The position numbers and the translations under genes are program-made. The notes below the pieces were generated by a model. That model saw nothing but the letters and a program-made list of their open reading frames with translations. It ran no database searches and had not been told where the DNA came from. A stretch of DNA of 64,000 bases from Streptomyces aculeolatus (lineage in GTDB: Bacteria; Actinomycetota; Actinomycetes; Streptomycetales; Streptomycetaceae), in assembly GCF_020400605.1 (NCBI RefSeq), contig NZ_JAINRD010000003.1:434001-498000 (forward strand). The letters are read 5' to 3'. Positions 9,285 to 16,893 of this stretch are shown one piece after another. Within the stretch, counting starts at the first letter, position 1; each line of letters opens with the position of its first letter.

Positions 9285-10139
9285 ATGCCGGAGACCGTGG
9301 ACGCAGCGGAGGTGCGCGGCGCGCTGGCGCGGCTGCGCCGGGGCGGCGGTGTGCCCGTCGCGTTCGGCGGGCTGCTCACGGACGGCGGCCGCAAGCTGCG
9401 GATCAGCGAGCTGAGCGGGACGGTGACGCTGTCCCTGCAGGGACTCGGGGTGGCCACGGGCAACGGGCTCGGCGGCAAGGCCATCGCCTTCTCCCGCCCC
9501 TGCGCCGTCACCGACTACACCTCGTCCCGCGCCATCAGCCACGAGTACGACGGCCCGGTGGGCGCCGAGGGACTGCGCTCGGTGCTGGCGGTGCCCGTCG
9601 TCGTACGCGGCCGGGTGCGGGCCGTGCTCTACGGGGCGCTGCGGGACTCGCTGCCGCTGGGCGACCGGTCGCTGACCGCGGCGGTGGAGACCGCGCGCCA
9701 CCTGGAGCAGACCCTCGCCGTACGCGACGAGGCCCGCCGGCTGCTCGCCGTCGCCACGCCCACCGCGCAGCGCGCCGCGGACCCCGCGGCCTGGGAGAAC
9801 GTCCGCACCGCGCACCGCGACCTGCGCACGCTGGCACCGCGTATAGCCGACGAGGTGCTGCGCGCGGAGCTGCTGGCGCTGTGCGACCGGCTGGCCTCCG
9901 CGGCCGTCACGGTCGTCCCGCCGGCCGCGGCGGGTCCTGACCGGACGGTGCTGGCGCCGCGGGAGCTGGACGTGCTGGCGTGCGTGGCGACGGGCGCGAC
10001 GAACGCCGCGGCGGGCGAGCGGCTGGGGCTGCGGCCGGAGACGGTCAAGAGCTACCTGCGCTCGGCGATGCGCAAGCTCGGCGCGCACACCCGGCTGGAG
10101 GCGGTCACCGCCGCCCGCCGGGCGGGGCTGCTGCCGTAG
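9285..10139 (+). CDS. GAF-domain LuxR-type transcriptional regulator
   Basis: Single-component regulator, 284 aa. A GAF sensor domain (about residues 35-150; GNGLGGKAIAFSRPCAVTDY, LRSVLAVPVVVRGRVRAVLY) is joined through a helical linker to a C-terminal LuxR helix-turn-helix (LAPRELDVLACVATGATNAA through TVKSYLRSAMRKLG). No phospho-acceptor receiver is present. ATG at 9285 is chosen for the upstream AGGGAG; an in-frame start at 9228 would add 19 Arg-rich residues. It is divergent from the two acyl-CoA synthetase genes across 132 bp, a classic arrangement for a local regulator that senses an acyl-CoA or related metabolite. That link is inferred from position. Confidence 0.88.
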   Translation: MPETVDAAEVRGALARLRRGGGVPVAFGGLLTDGGRKLRISELSGTVTLSLQGLGVATGNGLGGKAIAFSRPCAVTDYTSSRAISHEYDGPVGAEGLRSVLAVPVVVRGRVRAVLYGALRDSLPLGDRSLTAAVETARHLEQTLAVRDEARRLLAVATPTAQRAADPAAWENVRTAHRDLRTLAPRIADEVLRAELLALCDRLASAAVTVVPPAAAGPDRTVLAPRELDVLACVATGATNAAAGERLGLRPETVKSYLRSAMRKLGAHTRLEAVTAARRAGLLP

Positions 10140-10151
10140 CCGACGGGCGGC

Positions 10152-10502
10152 TCAGCCCCGGTGCGCGACGACGTTGACCACCTGCCCGTTGGGGTCGCGG
10201 ACGAAGAACCGCCGCACGCCCCACTCCTCGTCGGTCAGCGGGTGCACGATCTCCGCGCCCGCCGCGCGCATCGCCTCGTGGGCCGCGTCGACGTCCTCGA
10301 CCTCGATGCTCATGTCGGGCTCGACGGGCGCCGAGGCGTCCCGGTCCATGAAGATCAACTGCGCGGTGGGGTTGCCGGGCGCGGCCAGCGCCATCACCCA
10401 CCCCAGGTTCATCACCTCCTCGAAGCCCAACCGCTCGTAGAACACGCGGCTGGCCTCGAACGACTCCGTCTTGATGTCGGGGACGACCCGTCTGATAGCC
10501 AT
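10152..10502 (-). CDS. VOC-family (glyoxalase/bleomycin-resistance-like) protein
   Basis: Small 116-residue protein made of one vicinal-oxygen-chelate unit pair: IKTESFEASRVFYERLGFEE at the start, LIFMDRD in the middle, and VHPLTDEEWGVRRFFVRDP then NGQVVNVVAHRG at the end. The last of these is the usual VOC strand around the metal-ligand Glu position, here occupied by other residues. It could be a metal-dependent enzyme or a ligand-binding resistance protein. Start ATG at 10502. Convergent with the GAF-LuxR gene (12 bp gap). The 261 bp to the next gene hold a 12-bp inverted repeat (10658-10669 / 10679-10690) and no coding signal I trust. Confidence 0.85.
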   Translation of the reverse strand: MAIRRVVPDIKTESFEASRVFYERLGFEEVMNLGWVMALAAPGNPTAQLIFMDRDASAPVEPDMSIEVEDVDAAHEAMRAAGAEIVHPLTDEEWGVRRFFVRDPNGQVVNVVAHRG

Positions 10503-10763
10503 GCCGCGGAGGCTACCGGCCGGCGGTGACAACCGCGGGGCCGCGCACCCTCGGGGCGGCGCGCGGGACGCCGCGAGCCGGGGCCGGCCGGAGGGGGCGT
10601 CCGGAGGGCGGTCTGGGGCGTCGTACGGGCGTCGGGGGCGCACGCCGTCCGGCATGCCGCGCACCGCCGTGCGGGGGGCGGCGGTGCGCGTGCGTCGGGG
10701 GCGCATGGCAGCACGCGCCTCCCCGAGGGCGACGGCTCGGCGGCGACGCGGGAAAATGGCAGT

Positions 10764-11930
10764 GTGGCCGATCACCCCAACCTGAGCTGGATCGCGGACG
10801 GGCGCGCGCAGACCGCCCGCTGGTACTCCGCGGGCGGCACCCCGCCGCCGCGGCGAGTGGTGCCCGCGGACGACCGCATGTGCGCCGACATCGCCTACCG
10901 CCTGGTGTGCGAGGGCACGGCGGTTCTGTGGCAGGGCGACTACCACGGCGGGCGCCAGCTCCTCGCCGCGCTCGGCCGCCGCATCGACCGCCGCTCGGCC
11001 CGCCGGGGCCGGCGGCCGGCCGCGCCGGCGGGCGGCCGGGCGACCGGCCCGGCGGACGCTTTCCACCGGCACCGGCAGGCTCAGGGCCATCGGGCGCGTG
11101 TCCTCGGCATGCTGCTCGTCCCCCTCGAACCCGGCCCGCAGGGCCCGGTCGTACCGCTGCGCCGGGCGCCCGACGTGGCCGGGGCGGTGGCCGGGGCGTA
11201 CGGCCCGGTGACCGAGCCGGGCGCGGTGGCGCTGCGCGAGCTGCTCGGCGCGGTGGGAGCGCACGAGTGGCGCCGCAAGGGCGTGGACATACCGGCGCTG
11301 GGCGCCCGCGTGCACCCGCACTACGGGGTGTTCTCGCCGGTGCGCGGCGAGTACGTCGACCTCGTGGCCGAGGCCCCGCTGCCGTCGAAGTCGCTCGCGT
11401 TCGACGTGGGCACCGGGACCGGGGTGCTCGCGGCCGTGCTGGCGCGCCGCGGGATGGAGCATGTCGTCGCCACGGACACGGAACCGCGCGCGCTGGAGTG
11501 CGCCCGCGACAACGTCGCCCGGCTGGGCCTGACGGAGCAGGTCGAGGTGGTGGAGGGGGACCTCTTCCCGCCGGGGCGCGCACCGCTGGTCGTCTGCAAC
11601 CCGCCGTGGCTGCCGGCCAAGCCGACCTCCGCGCTGGAGCATGCCGTCTACGACCCCGGCGGCGGCATGCTCCGCGGCTTCCTCACCGGGCTCGCGGAGC
11701 ATCTGGAGCCGGGCGGCGAGGGCTGGCTCGTGCTGTCCGACCTGGCCGAGCACCTGGGGCTGCGCAGCCGCGCGGAGCTGCTGGCGGCGATCGAGTCCGC
11801 GGGCCTGCGGGTGGCGGCCCGCCACGACACACGGCCCCGGCACCGCCGGGCGGCGGACACGTCGGACCCGCTGCACGCGGCGCGGGCGGCGGAGGTGACG
11901 TCGCTGTGGCGGCTGACGGCGGCGGAGTGA
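10764..11930 (+). CDS. Class I SAM-dependent methyltransferase (PrmC/HemK-like)
   Basis: Predicted soluble methyltransferase, 388 aa. The SAM-binding motif I is LAFDVGTGTGVLAAVLARRG, motif II is VATDTEPRALECARDNVARL, and the catalytic NPPW motif (LVVCNPPWLPAKP) is that of N-methyltransferases acting on planar amides or bases, such as PrmC/HemK and RlmG-like enzymes. A divergent N-terminal domain of about 190 residues (WYSAGGTPPPRRVVPADD; EWRRKGVDIPALGARVHPHY) probably gives substrate specificity, and resembles RNA/protein methyltransferases with a substrate-docking N-domain. GTG at 10764 is used; an ATG eight bases upstream is in another frame. The substrate is unknown. Confidence 0.85.
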   Translation: MADHPNLSWIADGRAQTARWYSAGGTPPPRRVVPADDRMCADIAYRLVCEGTAVLWQGDYHGGRQLLAALGRRIDRRSARRGRRPAAPAGGRATGPADAFHRHRQAQGHRARVLGMLLVPLEPGPQGPVVPLRRAPDVAGAVAGAYGPVTEPGAVALRELLGAVGAHEWRRKGVDIPALGARVHPHYGVFSPVRGEYVDLVAEAPLPSKSLAFDVGTGTGVLAAVLARRGMEHVVATDTEPRALECARDNVARLGLTEQVEVVEGDLFPPGRAPLVVCNPPWLPAKPTSALEHAVYDPGGGMLRGFLTGLAEHLEPGGEGWLVLSDLAEHLGLRSRAELLAAIESAGLRVAARHDTRPRHRRAADTSDPLHAARAAEVTSLWRLTAAE

Positions 11931-11932
11931 GC

Positions 11933-11968
11933 GGGACGAGCGGAGCGACCCGGACGAGCGGAGCGACC
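11933..11968. repeat. Two tandem copies of an 18-bp unit after the methyltransferase gene
   Basis: Directly after the stop at 11930, GACGAGCGGAGCGACC recurs in two consecutive 18-bp units, and a third partial unit starts GGGACG. The rest of 11931-12219 contains nothing else I can assign apart from the start of the SAV_915 gene. Confidence 0.5.
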
Positions 11969-12219
11969 GGGACGGTCGGGGTGAGCGGGGTGCGGGAGGG
12001 GCACGGCGGCGGGGGCGGCAGGTCGCGAACGGGCCGCCGTGCGCGGGCTGTCGGGGCGGACGGCAGGCGGGCTGATGTCCGGCATGTGGACATCGTGCGC
12101 CCCCTTGCGCCGTCGCCCCGACAGCCCTGACCAGCGGGTGTTCCGGGTGGTTCGCGTGGTGTCGTCTCGTATGACGGAATGCAGGTGCCCGCCGGGGCAG
12201 GGCCCCGTACCGTCATAGG

Positions 12220-12597
12220 GTGGACACCTCCGGACACGCCCTCACACCGCAGCGCCGACCCCAGTTGTACGTTCCCGTACTCGACGGGAGGAGCGGCATC
12301 CGGCTGCGGATGTTCCGTACGCCGCTGGGCACGCGCACGGCGGTCGCCTTCACCAGCAAGGCCGCGCTGGTCCGCGCGCTCGGGCCGGAGCAGCGGTGGG
12401 TACGCCTCGGGGAGTCGGCGCTGCGCGCGCTGACCGCACCGCTGGGCGCCGACCGCATCACCGTCGACCCCCTGCTCACCGCCCGGCGGCCCTACGCCCA
12501 CCACGCCGCGGAGCCGCAGGCCGAGGGCGAACCCCAGCCGAAGCAGCGGCCGGCGCCGCCGGCCGCCCCGGCTCCGCCGCAGCCCGCGGCCCACTGA
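12220..12597 (+). CDS. SAV_915-family (SseB-like) protein
   Basis: 125-residue protein of the Streptomyces SAV_915 family. The core reads LYVPVLDGRSGIRLRMFRTP and GTRTAVAFTSKAALVRALGP through WVRLGESALRALTAPLG, similar to SseB N-terminal domains. The last 30 residues are a Pro/Ala-rich tail. Biochemical role unknown. GTG at 12220 is used; the upstream ribosome-binding site is weak, and a short leader or leaderless message is possible. It is convergent with the AlkZ-type gene and ends 12 bp before a large palindrome. Confidence 0.8.
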   Translation: MDTSGHALTPQRRPQLYVPVLDGRSGIRLRMFRTPLGTRTAVAFTSKAALVRALGPEQRWVRLGESALRALTAPLGADRITVDPLLTARRPYAHHAAEPQAEGEPQPKQRPAPPAAPAPPQPAAH

Positions 12598-12609
12598 CGG
12601 GACCCGGCG

Positions 12610-12664
12610 CTAGGGCCTGTGCCGAAAGTCCCGCCTGCGACGGGACTTTCGACACAGGCCCTAG
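12610..12664. terminator. 24-bp-arm palindrome between convergent genes (bidirectional terminator, MITE-like)
   Basis: Arms at 12610-12633 and 12641-12664 pair over 24 bp with a single C-A mismatch, around a 7-nt loop. The outer end is CTAGGGCCTGTG on one side and its complement on the other, so the repeat is bounded by TA/CTAG. Position and symmetry suit a bidirectional terminator for the convergent genes. The right arm also supplies the TAG stop (12661-12663) of the minus-strand gene, which suggests that the element inserted there. Confidence 0.75.
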
Positions 12665-13785
12665 CCGCGCGCTTCCGCGGTCCGCAGCTCCTGGCGGCTG
12701 CCCGGCGCCAGCATCTCCAGCACCCCCGCCGCCTCCGCCTCGGCCTCGGGCCGCTCGCCGCGCGTCAGCGGCGCGAACGTCTCCAGGTGCATGGTGGCCG
12801 TGCCGTCGTCCTGCGTCACCCGCCACAGCCCGCGGACGAAGCCGTCGACGAGGAAGCTGCCGAAGGCGCGGTCCCGCCGGTAGCCGCGGCGGCGGAACTC
12901 GTCCGACACGACGCGGGTGCGGTCGGCGTGCCCGAGGGTGAGGTTGTCGAACTCCCCGAGGAACCGCGCGGGCGCCGGGGTGTCCGCCGCCGGGCGCGGC
13001 GCGTCGGGCAGGTCGAACAGTTCGGTCCCGCCCTCGTCGCGGAACGTGCGCAGCCGGGGCCGCAGGTCCTCGAAGTACGGCCGCAGCCGCGTCACGCCGC
13101 ACCACGCCTGCATGTCCCGTACGGACGCGGGCCCGAAGGCGGCGAGGTAGCGCAGCACGAGCCGGCCGGCGTCGGGGTCCGCGCCGGCCCGCTCCGCCGC
13201 CTCTTCGCCCAGCCAGGAGCCGACGGTGGCGTGCATGACCTGCCCGCCCCTCCCCCACAGCCCGCGCGGCGGCACCTGGACGAGCGGGACCCGGATGCGC
13301 GCGGCGACCTTCAGCGCGAGCAGGTCGTGCGCCGGCCACTCGCGCCCCAGCTCCTCGCCGATCTCGCGCAGCGAGACCGGCCCGGGCTCCGCCAGCTCCC
13401 GGGTCAGCGCCACGAGCCGGTCGAGGTCGACCCCGGCGAGCCGCGCGCGGAAAATCTTCAGCTCGCGCTCCAGGGCGGGGGCGCTGAAGGGGCGGAGCGT
13501 CAGCGCGTCGGCGGGCGTGTGCAGGTGGACGGTGGAGCGCAGGGTGACGAGCCGCACGACCTCGCGGCTCTCCAGCAGCGCGGACAGCGCGGCCGGGTCG
13601 AACCCGCGCAGCCGGGCGGCGAGCGCGTGGTACGGCGGCCGGGGCGCCTGCGCCTGGAGCCCGAGCAGGTGCACCACGGCGTCGGTGAGGGGCATGTCGA
13701 CGCGCTCGAGCAGCAGCTGCCTGGCGAGGAGGGCGCGGTTGAGCTGGCGGGTGGAGAGGGTGGCGGGCCCGCTGGTCTTCGTCAT
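12661..13785 (-). CDS. AlkZ/YcaQ-family (HTH_42) winged-helix DNA glycosylase
   Basis: 374-residue winged-helix protein of the HTH_42 family. The family includes AlkZ, which unhooks azinomycin interstrand crosslinks, and YcaQ. The AlkZ-type catalytic motif QxQ is present as Gln44-Ala-Gln46 in VVHLLGLQAQAP, at the expected distance from the N-terminal RQLNRALLARQLLL helix. Later family features: VVRLVTLRSTVHLHTPADAL, WPAHDLLALKVAARIRVPL, FGPASVRDMQAWCG, FLGEFDNLTLGHADRTRV, and FLVDGFVRGLWRV. Length is typical. The stop codon lies inside the palindrome at 12610-12664. Start ATG 13785. A role in removing alkylated or crosslinked bases is inferred from the motif; family members also occur as antibiotic self-resistance enzymes. 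Confidence 0.82.
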   Translation of the reverse strand: MTKTSGPATLSTRQLNRALLARQLLLERVDMPLTDAVVHLLGLQAQAPRPPYHALAARLRGFDPAALSALLESREVVRLVTLRSTVHLHTPADALTLRPFSAPALERELKIFRARLAGVDLDRLVALTRELAEPGPVSLREIGEELGREWPAHDLLALKVAARIRVPLVQVPPRGLWGRGGQVMHATVGSWLGEEAAERAGADPDAGRLVLRYLAAFGPASVRDMQAWCGVTRLRPYFEDLRPRLRTFRDEGGTELFDLPDAPRPAADTPAPARFLGEFDNLTLGHADRTRVVSDEFRRRGYRRDRAFGSFLVDGFVRGLWRVTQDDGTATMHLETFAPLTRGERPEAEAEAAGVLEMLAPGSRQELRTAEARG

Positions 13786-13803
13786 GCCGCCCACGCTAAC
13801 GGC

Positions 13804-13830
13804 CCTTGCGGACAGTTCCTGTCCGCAAGG
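13804..13830. promoter_or_regulatory. Perfect 12-bp-arm palindrome in a divergent promoter region
   Basis: CCTTGCGGACAG (13804-13815) and its exact complement (13819-13830) are separated by TTC. The site is 18 bp upstream of the minus-strand AlkZ-type start and 60 bp upstream of the plus-strand gene, which suits an operator covering both promoters better than a terminator. Confidence 0.55.
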
Positions 13831-13890
13831 CGGGGGCGCGGGGCGGGCTGAGAGGATCGGGCGGGTACGGCGACGACGACAGGGGAGACG

Positions 13891-15132
13891 GTGGGGACGC
13901 TCGACGGACGGCGCGGGAGCACCGGGGGCGGGGACGGGGACGCGCAGGTGCCGGCGGAGCGCGGCGGGGGCGCGGGGCCTTCGCGTACGGACACGGCCGC
14001 CGGCGCGGGTGCGGCGGATACCGACAGGGCCGGCCGGGCGTCCGGCGTCACGCGGGCCGCCGGGAACGCACCCGGGCCGGCGGCGGCCGAAGACCCGCGC
14101 GTCGCCGTGGAGGCCGCCGGGAACGCTCGACCGCAGGACACCCCCGCCCCCGCGGAGCGCGGCCGCGTCCTTGCGCGGCGGCCGGGGCGCCGCCTGCGCG
14201 TCGTGCTCGGGGTCGCCGGCGGGCTGCCCCTGCTCGTCGTCTCCTGCGTGCTCGCGTTCCGGGTCGGCGGCGGTGACGGCCTGACCCCCCTGCCGCAGCT
14301 CGCCGCCTTCCTGCCCTGGCTCCTCGTGCCCGGCGGCGCCGGTCTGCTCCTCATGATCGCCGCCCGCAGCCGCACCGGCACCGTGTGGGCGCTCGTCGCG
14401 GTCGCCGCCACCGGCTGGTTCGTACGGCCCTACGAGTCCGCCGCCGATCCGCCCTCCTCCCCGCCCGAGGCCGAGTTCAGCCTCCTCACCGCCAACCTCA
14501 AGTTCGGCGACGCCACCCCCGCCCTGCGCGACGCGCTGCGGGAGTACGAGCCGGACATCGCCCTGGTGCAGGAGTGCGACACCCGCTGCGTCGCCGCCCT
14601 GCGCACCCCGGAGCTGCGGGCCGCGTACCCGTACCGCGTCGTCGACGCCGGCGATCCCGCCGAGGGCTCCGCCGTCCTCAGCACGTACCCGCTGACCGAG
14701 GAGCCCGGGGTGCGCGGCACGCTGTCGATGCCCGCGGCCACCGCGCGGATCGCCGGCGAGCGGGTGCGGCTGCAGGTCGTGCACCCGATGCCGCCGACGC
14801 CCGGGTCCATGGACGCCTGGCGTACGGAGCTGGGGTACCTGCGCGACGCCGCCGCCGAACGCGGCACCGCGCCCACCGTCTTCGGCGGCGACTTCAACTC
14901 CTCGCAGGACCACGAGGCGTTCCGCGACATCCTCGACACCGGCCTGCGCGACAGCGCCATGCTGCTCGGCCGCTCCCGCACCCCCACCTGGCCGGCGTCG
15001 ACGACGCCGCTCTTCGGCACCCAGATCGACCACGTCCTGGTGAGCGACCGGCTGAGCCCGGCGGGCATCGAGTTCCCGGAGCTGGCCGGCACCGACCACC
15101 GCGCGGTGCTCGTGGAGCTGCAGCTGCGCTGA
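13891..15132 (+). CDS. Membrane-anchored endonuclease/exonuclease/phosphatase-family protein
   Basis: 413 aa. A disordered Gly/Ala/Arg-rich N-terminus (about 1-105) is followed by hydrophobic segments (LRVVLGVAGGLPLLVVSCVL; LLVPGGAGLLLMIAA; VWALVAVAATGWFV) and then an EEP catalytic domain facing outward. Catalytic motifs: LTANLKFG (metal Asn), ALVQECD (metal Glu), VHPMPPTPGS, FGGDFNSSQD (GDFN), QIDHVLVS and GTDHRAVLVEL (catalytic Asp-His). EEP domains hydrolyse phosphodiesters or sugar/lipid phosphates, and the substrate is unknown. GTG at 13891 follows AGGGGAG. The next methyltransferase gene starts 3 bp after the stop, so they are probably co-transcribed. Confidence 0.85.
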   Translation: MGTLDGRRGSTGGGDGDAQVPAERGGGAGPSRTDTAAGAGAADTDRAGRASGVTRAAGNAPGPAAAEDPRVAVEAAGNARPQDTPAPAERGRVLARRPGRRLRVVLGVAGGLPLLVVSCVLAFRVGGGDGLTPLPQLAAFLPWLLVPGGAGLLLMIAARSRTGTVWALVAVAATGWFVRPYESAADPPSSPPEAEFSLLTANLKFGDATPALRDALREYEPDIALVQECDTRCVAALRTPELRAAYPYRVVDAGDPAEGSAVLSTYPLTEEPGVRGTLSMPAATARIAGERVRLQVVHPMPPTPGSMDAWRTELGYLRDAAAERGTAPTVFGGDFNSSQDHEAFRDILDTGLRDSAMLLGRSRTPTWPASTTPLFGTQIDHVLVSDRLSPAGIEFPELAGTDHRAVLVELQLR

Positions 15133-15135
15133 GCC

Positions 15136-15684
15136 GTGGCCATACTGGCGCGCATGGACCGTCACGAGTGGGCCGCGCGGACGCTGTCCGTACGGCCCGG
15201 CGACAGGGTGCTGGAGATCGGCTGCGGGCACGGGGTGACCGCGTCGCACGTCTGTGCGGAGCTGGCCGCGGGACCGCGGGAGGCGCCGCCGCGGTTCGTC
15301 GGCCTGGACCGGTCCGCGAAGATGACCGCCGCCGCCGGGCGCCGCAACGCCGCCCATGTCGCCGCCGGGCTGGCGGAGTTCAGGACCGGCCCGTTCCCCA
15401 CCCCGGACCTCGGTGCCGAACCGCCCTTCGACGTCGCGTACGCGTTCAACGTGCGGCTGCTGTGGACCGACCCCGCCGCCGCCCGCGCGGTCGCCGGGCT
15501 GCTGCGCCCCGGCGGGCGGCTGGCGGTGTTCTTCCAGCTGCCCGCCTGGAGCGCCGCGGTCCACCGCGAGGTGGCCGCGCGGGCGGCGCGGACGCTGACC
15601 GCGGGCGGGCTCGCGGTCGCCGCCGACGGGCAGGACGTGGCCGTCGAGAGCGGCTACGTCACCGCCGTGGTCCCGCCCGGCTGA
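15136..15684 (+). CDS. Small SAM-dependent methyltransferase
   Basis: 182-residue class I methyltransferase: motif I RVLEIGCGHGVTASHVCAEL, acidic motif II FVGLDRSAKMTAAAGRR, and PPFDVAYAFNVRLLW, typical of small-molecule C/N/O-methyltransferases with a Rossmann core only. Its GTG start at 15136 lies 3 bp after the EEP gene. An in-frame ATG at 15154 is equally possible and would remove six residues. Substrate unknown. Convergent with xdhC (6 bp between stops). Confidence 0.85.
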   Translation: MAILARMDRHEWAARTLSVRPGDRVLEIGCGHGVTASHVCAELAAGPREAPPRFVGLDRSAKMTAAAGRRNAAHVAAGLAEFRTGPFPTPDLGAEPPFDVAYAFNVRLLWTDPAAARAVAGLLRPGGRLAVFFQLPAWSAAVHREVAARAARTLTAGGLAVAADGQDVAVESGYVTAVVPPG

Positions 15685-15690
15685 CCGTCT

Positions 15691-16863
15691 TCAGGCCACG
15701 TCCCCGATCCGGCCGGGCGTCCGGCCCTCCCGGTGGATCGGCGTGTGCGCCCCGGTCAGCGGCACGCCCGTGCCGCCGCGGCGGGCCGCGACGATCTCGC
15801 CGGCGATGGAGACCGCGACCTCCTCGGGCGAGCGGGCGCCGAGGTCGAGGCCGATCGGCGAGTGCAGGCGGGCGAGTTCGAGGTCGCTCACGCCCGCCTC
15901 GCGCAGCCGCCGGTTGCGGTCCAGGTGCGTACGGCGCGAGCCCATCGCGCCGACGTACGCCACGGGCAGCCGCAGCGCCGCCGTCAGCAGCGGCACGTCG
16001 AACTTGGGGTCGTGCGTGAGCACGCACAGCACGGTGCGGCCGTCCAGCTCCCCCGCGGCCACCGCGTCGGCCAGGTACTCGTGCGGCCAGCGCACGGCCA
16101 CCTCGTCCGCCTCGGGGAACCGGCGGGCGGTGGCGAAGACGGGGCGGGCGTCGCAGAGGGTGACGCGGTAGCCGAGGAACTTGCCGATGCGTACCAGCGC
16201 GTGCGCGAAGTCGATCGCGCCGAAGACCACCATCCGCGGCGGCGGCACGCTCACCTCCACCAGCAGCGCCACCGGCTCCCCGCAGCGCGCGCCCGCCGCC
16301 CCGACCTCCACCGTGCCCGTGCGCCCCGCGTCGAGCAGGGCGGCGGCCTCGGCGGCGGCGGTGCGCTCCAGCGCGGCGCCGTCCCAGTCGGGCAGGTCCG
16401 GCAGCGGGCCCGCGAGGCGGCCCTCGTACGTGCCGTCGGGGCGTACCAGCAGCGCCTGGCCGACCAGCGCGGCCGGGCCCGCGACCACCCGGGCGAGCGC
16501 CGCGGCCCCGCCGCCGGCGGCGGCGGTGAGCGCCGCGGCGAGCACGCCGCCGGCCGGGACCGGCGTGACGAGGATGTCGATCTCGCCGCCGCAGGTGAGC
16601 CCCACGGCGAAGGCGTCCTCGTCGGAGTAGCCGAACGTCTCCAGGACCACCTCCCCGGTCTCGACGACCTGGCGGCACAGCTCGTACACCGCGCCCTCGA
16701 CGCACCCGCCGGACACGCTGCCGACCGCCGTGCCCTCGGCGTCCACGGCCAGCGCGGCGCCCGGGTCGCGCGGCGCGGAGCCGCTGGTGCCCACGACGGT
16801 GGCGACGGCGAAGGGGCGGCCCTCCGCGCACCACCGGGCGAGGTCGGCGGCGATGTCCAGCAT
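15691..16863 (-). CDS. xdhC: XdhC-family molybdenum-cofactor insertion/sulfuration chaperone
   Basis: 390 aa. The N-terminal XdhC_CoxI domain (FAVATVVGTSGSAPRDPGAA, SVSGGCVEGAVYELCRQV, GLTCGGEIDILV) is followed by a C-terminal Rossmann domain (FGAIDFAHALVRIGKFLGYR, VLCVLTHDPKFDVPLL, AYVGAMGSRRTH). XdhC proteins bind Moco and protect or deliver its sulfurated form to xanthine dehydrogenase. The gene is last in the minus-strand order FAD subunit, 2Fe-2S subunit, Mo subunit, permease, xdhC. Start ATG 16863, 30 bp after the permease stop. Function is well supported by family and context. Confidence 0.93.
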   Translation of the reverse strand: MLDIAADLARWCAEGRPFAVATVVGTSGSAPRDPGAALAVDAEGTAVGSVSGGCVEGAVYELCRQVVETGEVVLETFGYSDEDAFAVGLTCGGEIDILVTPVPAGGVLAAALTAAAGGGAAALARVVAGPAALVGQALLVRPDGTYEGRLAGPLPDLPDWDGAALERTAAAEAAALLDAGRTGTVEVGAAGARCGEPVALLVEVSVPPPRMVVFGAIDFAHALVRIGKFLGYRVTLCDARPVFATARRFPEADEVAVRWPHEYLADAVAAGELDGRTVLCVLTHDPKFDVPLLTAALRLPVAYVGAMGSRRTHLDRNRRLREAGVSDLELARLHSPIGLDLGARSPEEVAVSIAGEIVAARRGGTGVPLTGAHTPIHREGRTPGRIGDVA

Positions 16864-16893
16864 GCTGATCAGCTCCTCACGAGGCTGCTGGTC

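Noticed and set aside
10658..10690. 12-bp inverted repeat as a terminator
   Set aside because: It lies between divergent genes, so no transcript needs to end there; composition alone may explain it.
10152..11876. 574-codon minus-strand frame containing the VOC protein
   Set aside because: Only the last 116 codons match a family; the rest is antisense to the methyltransferase gene.
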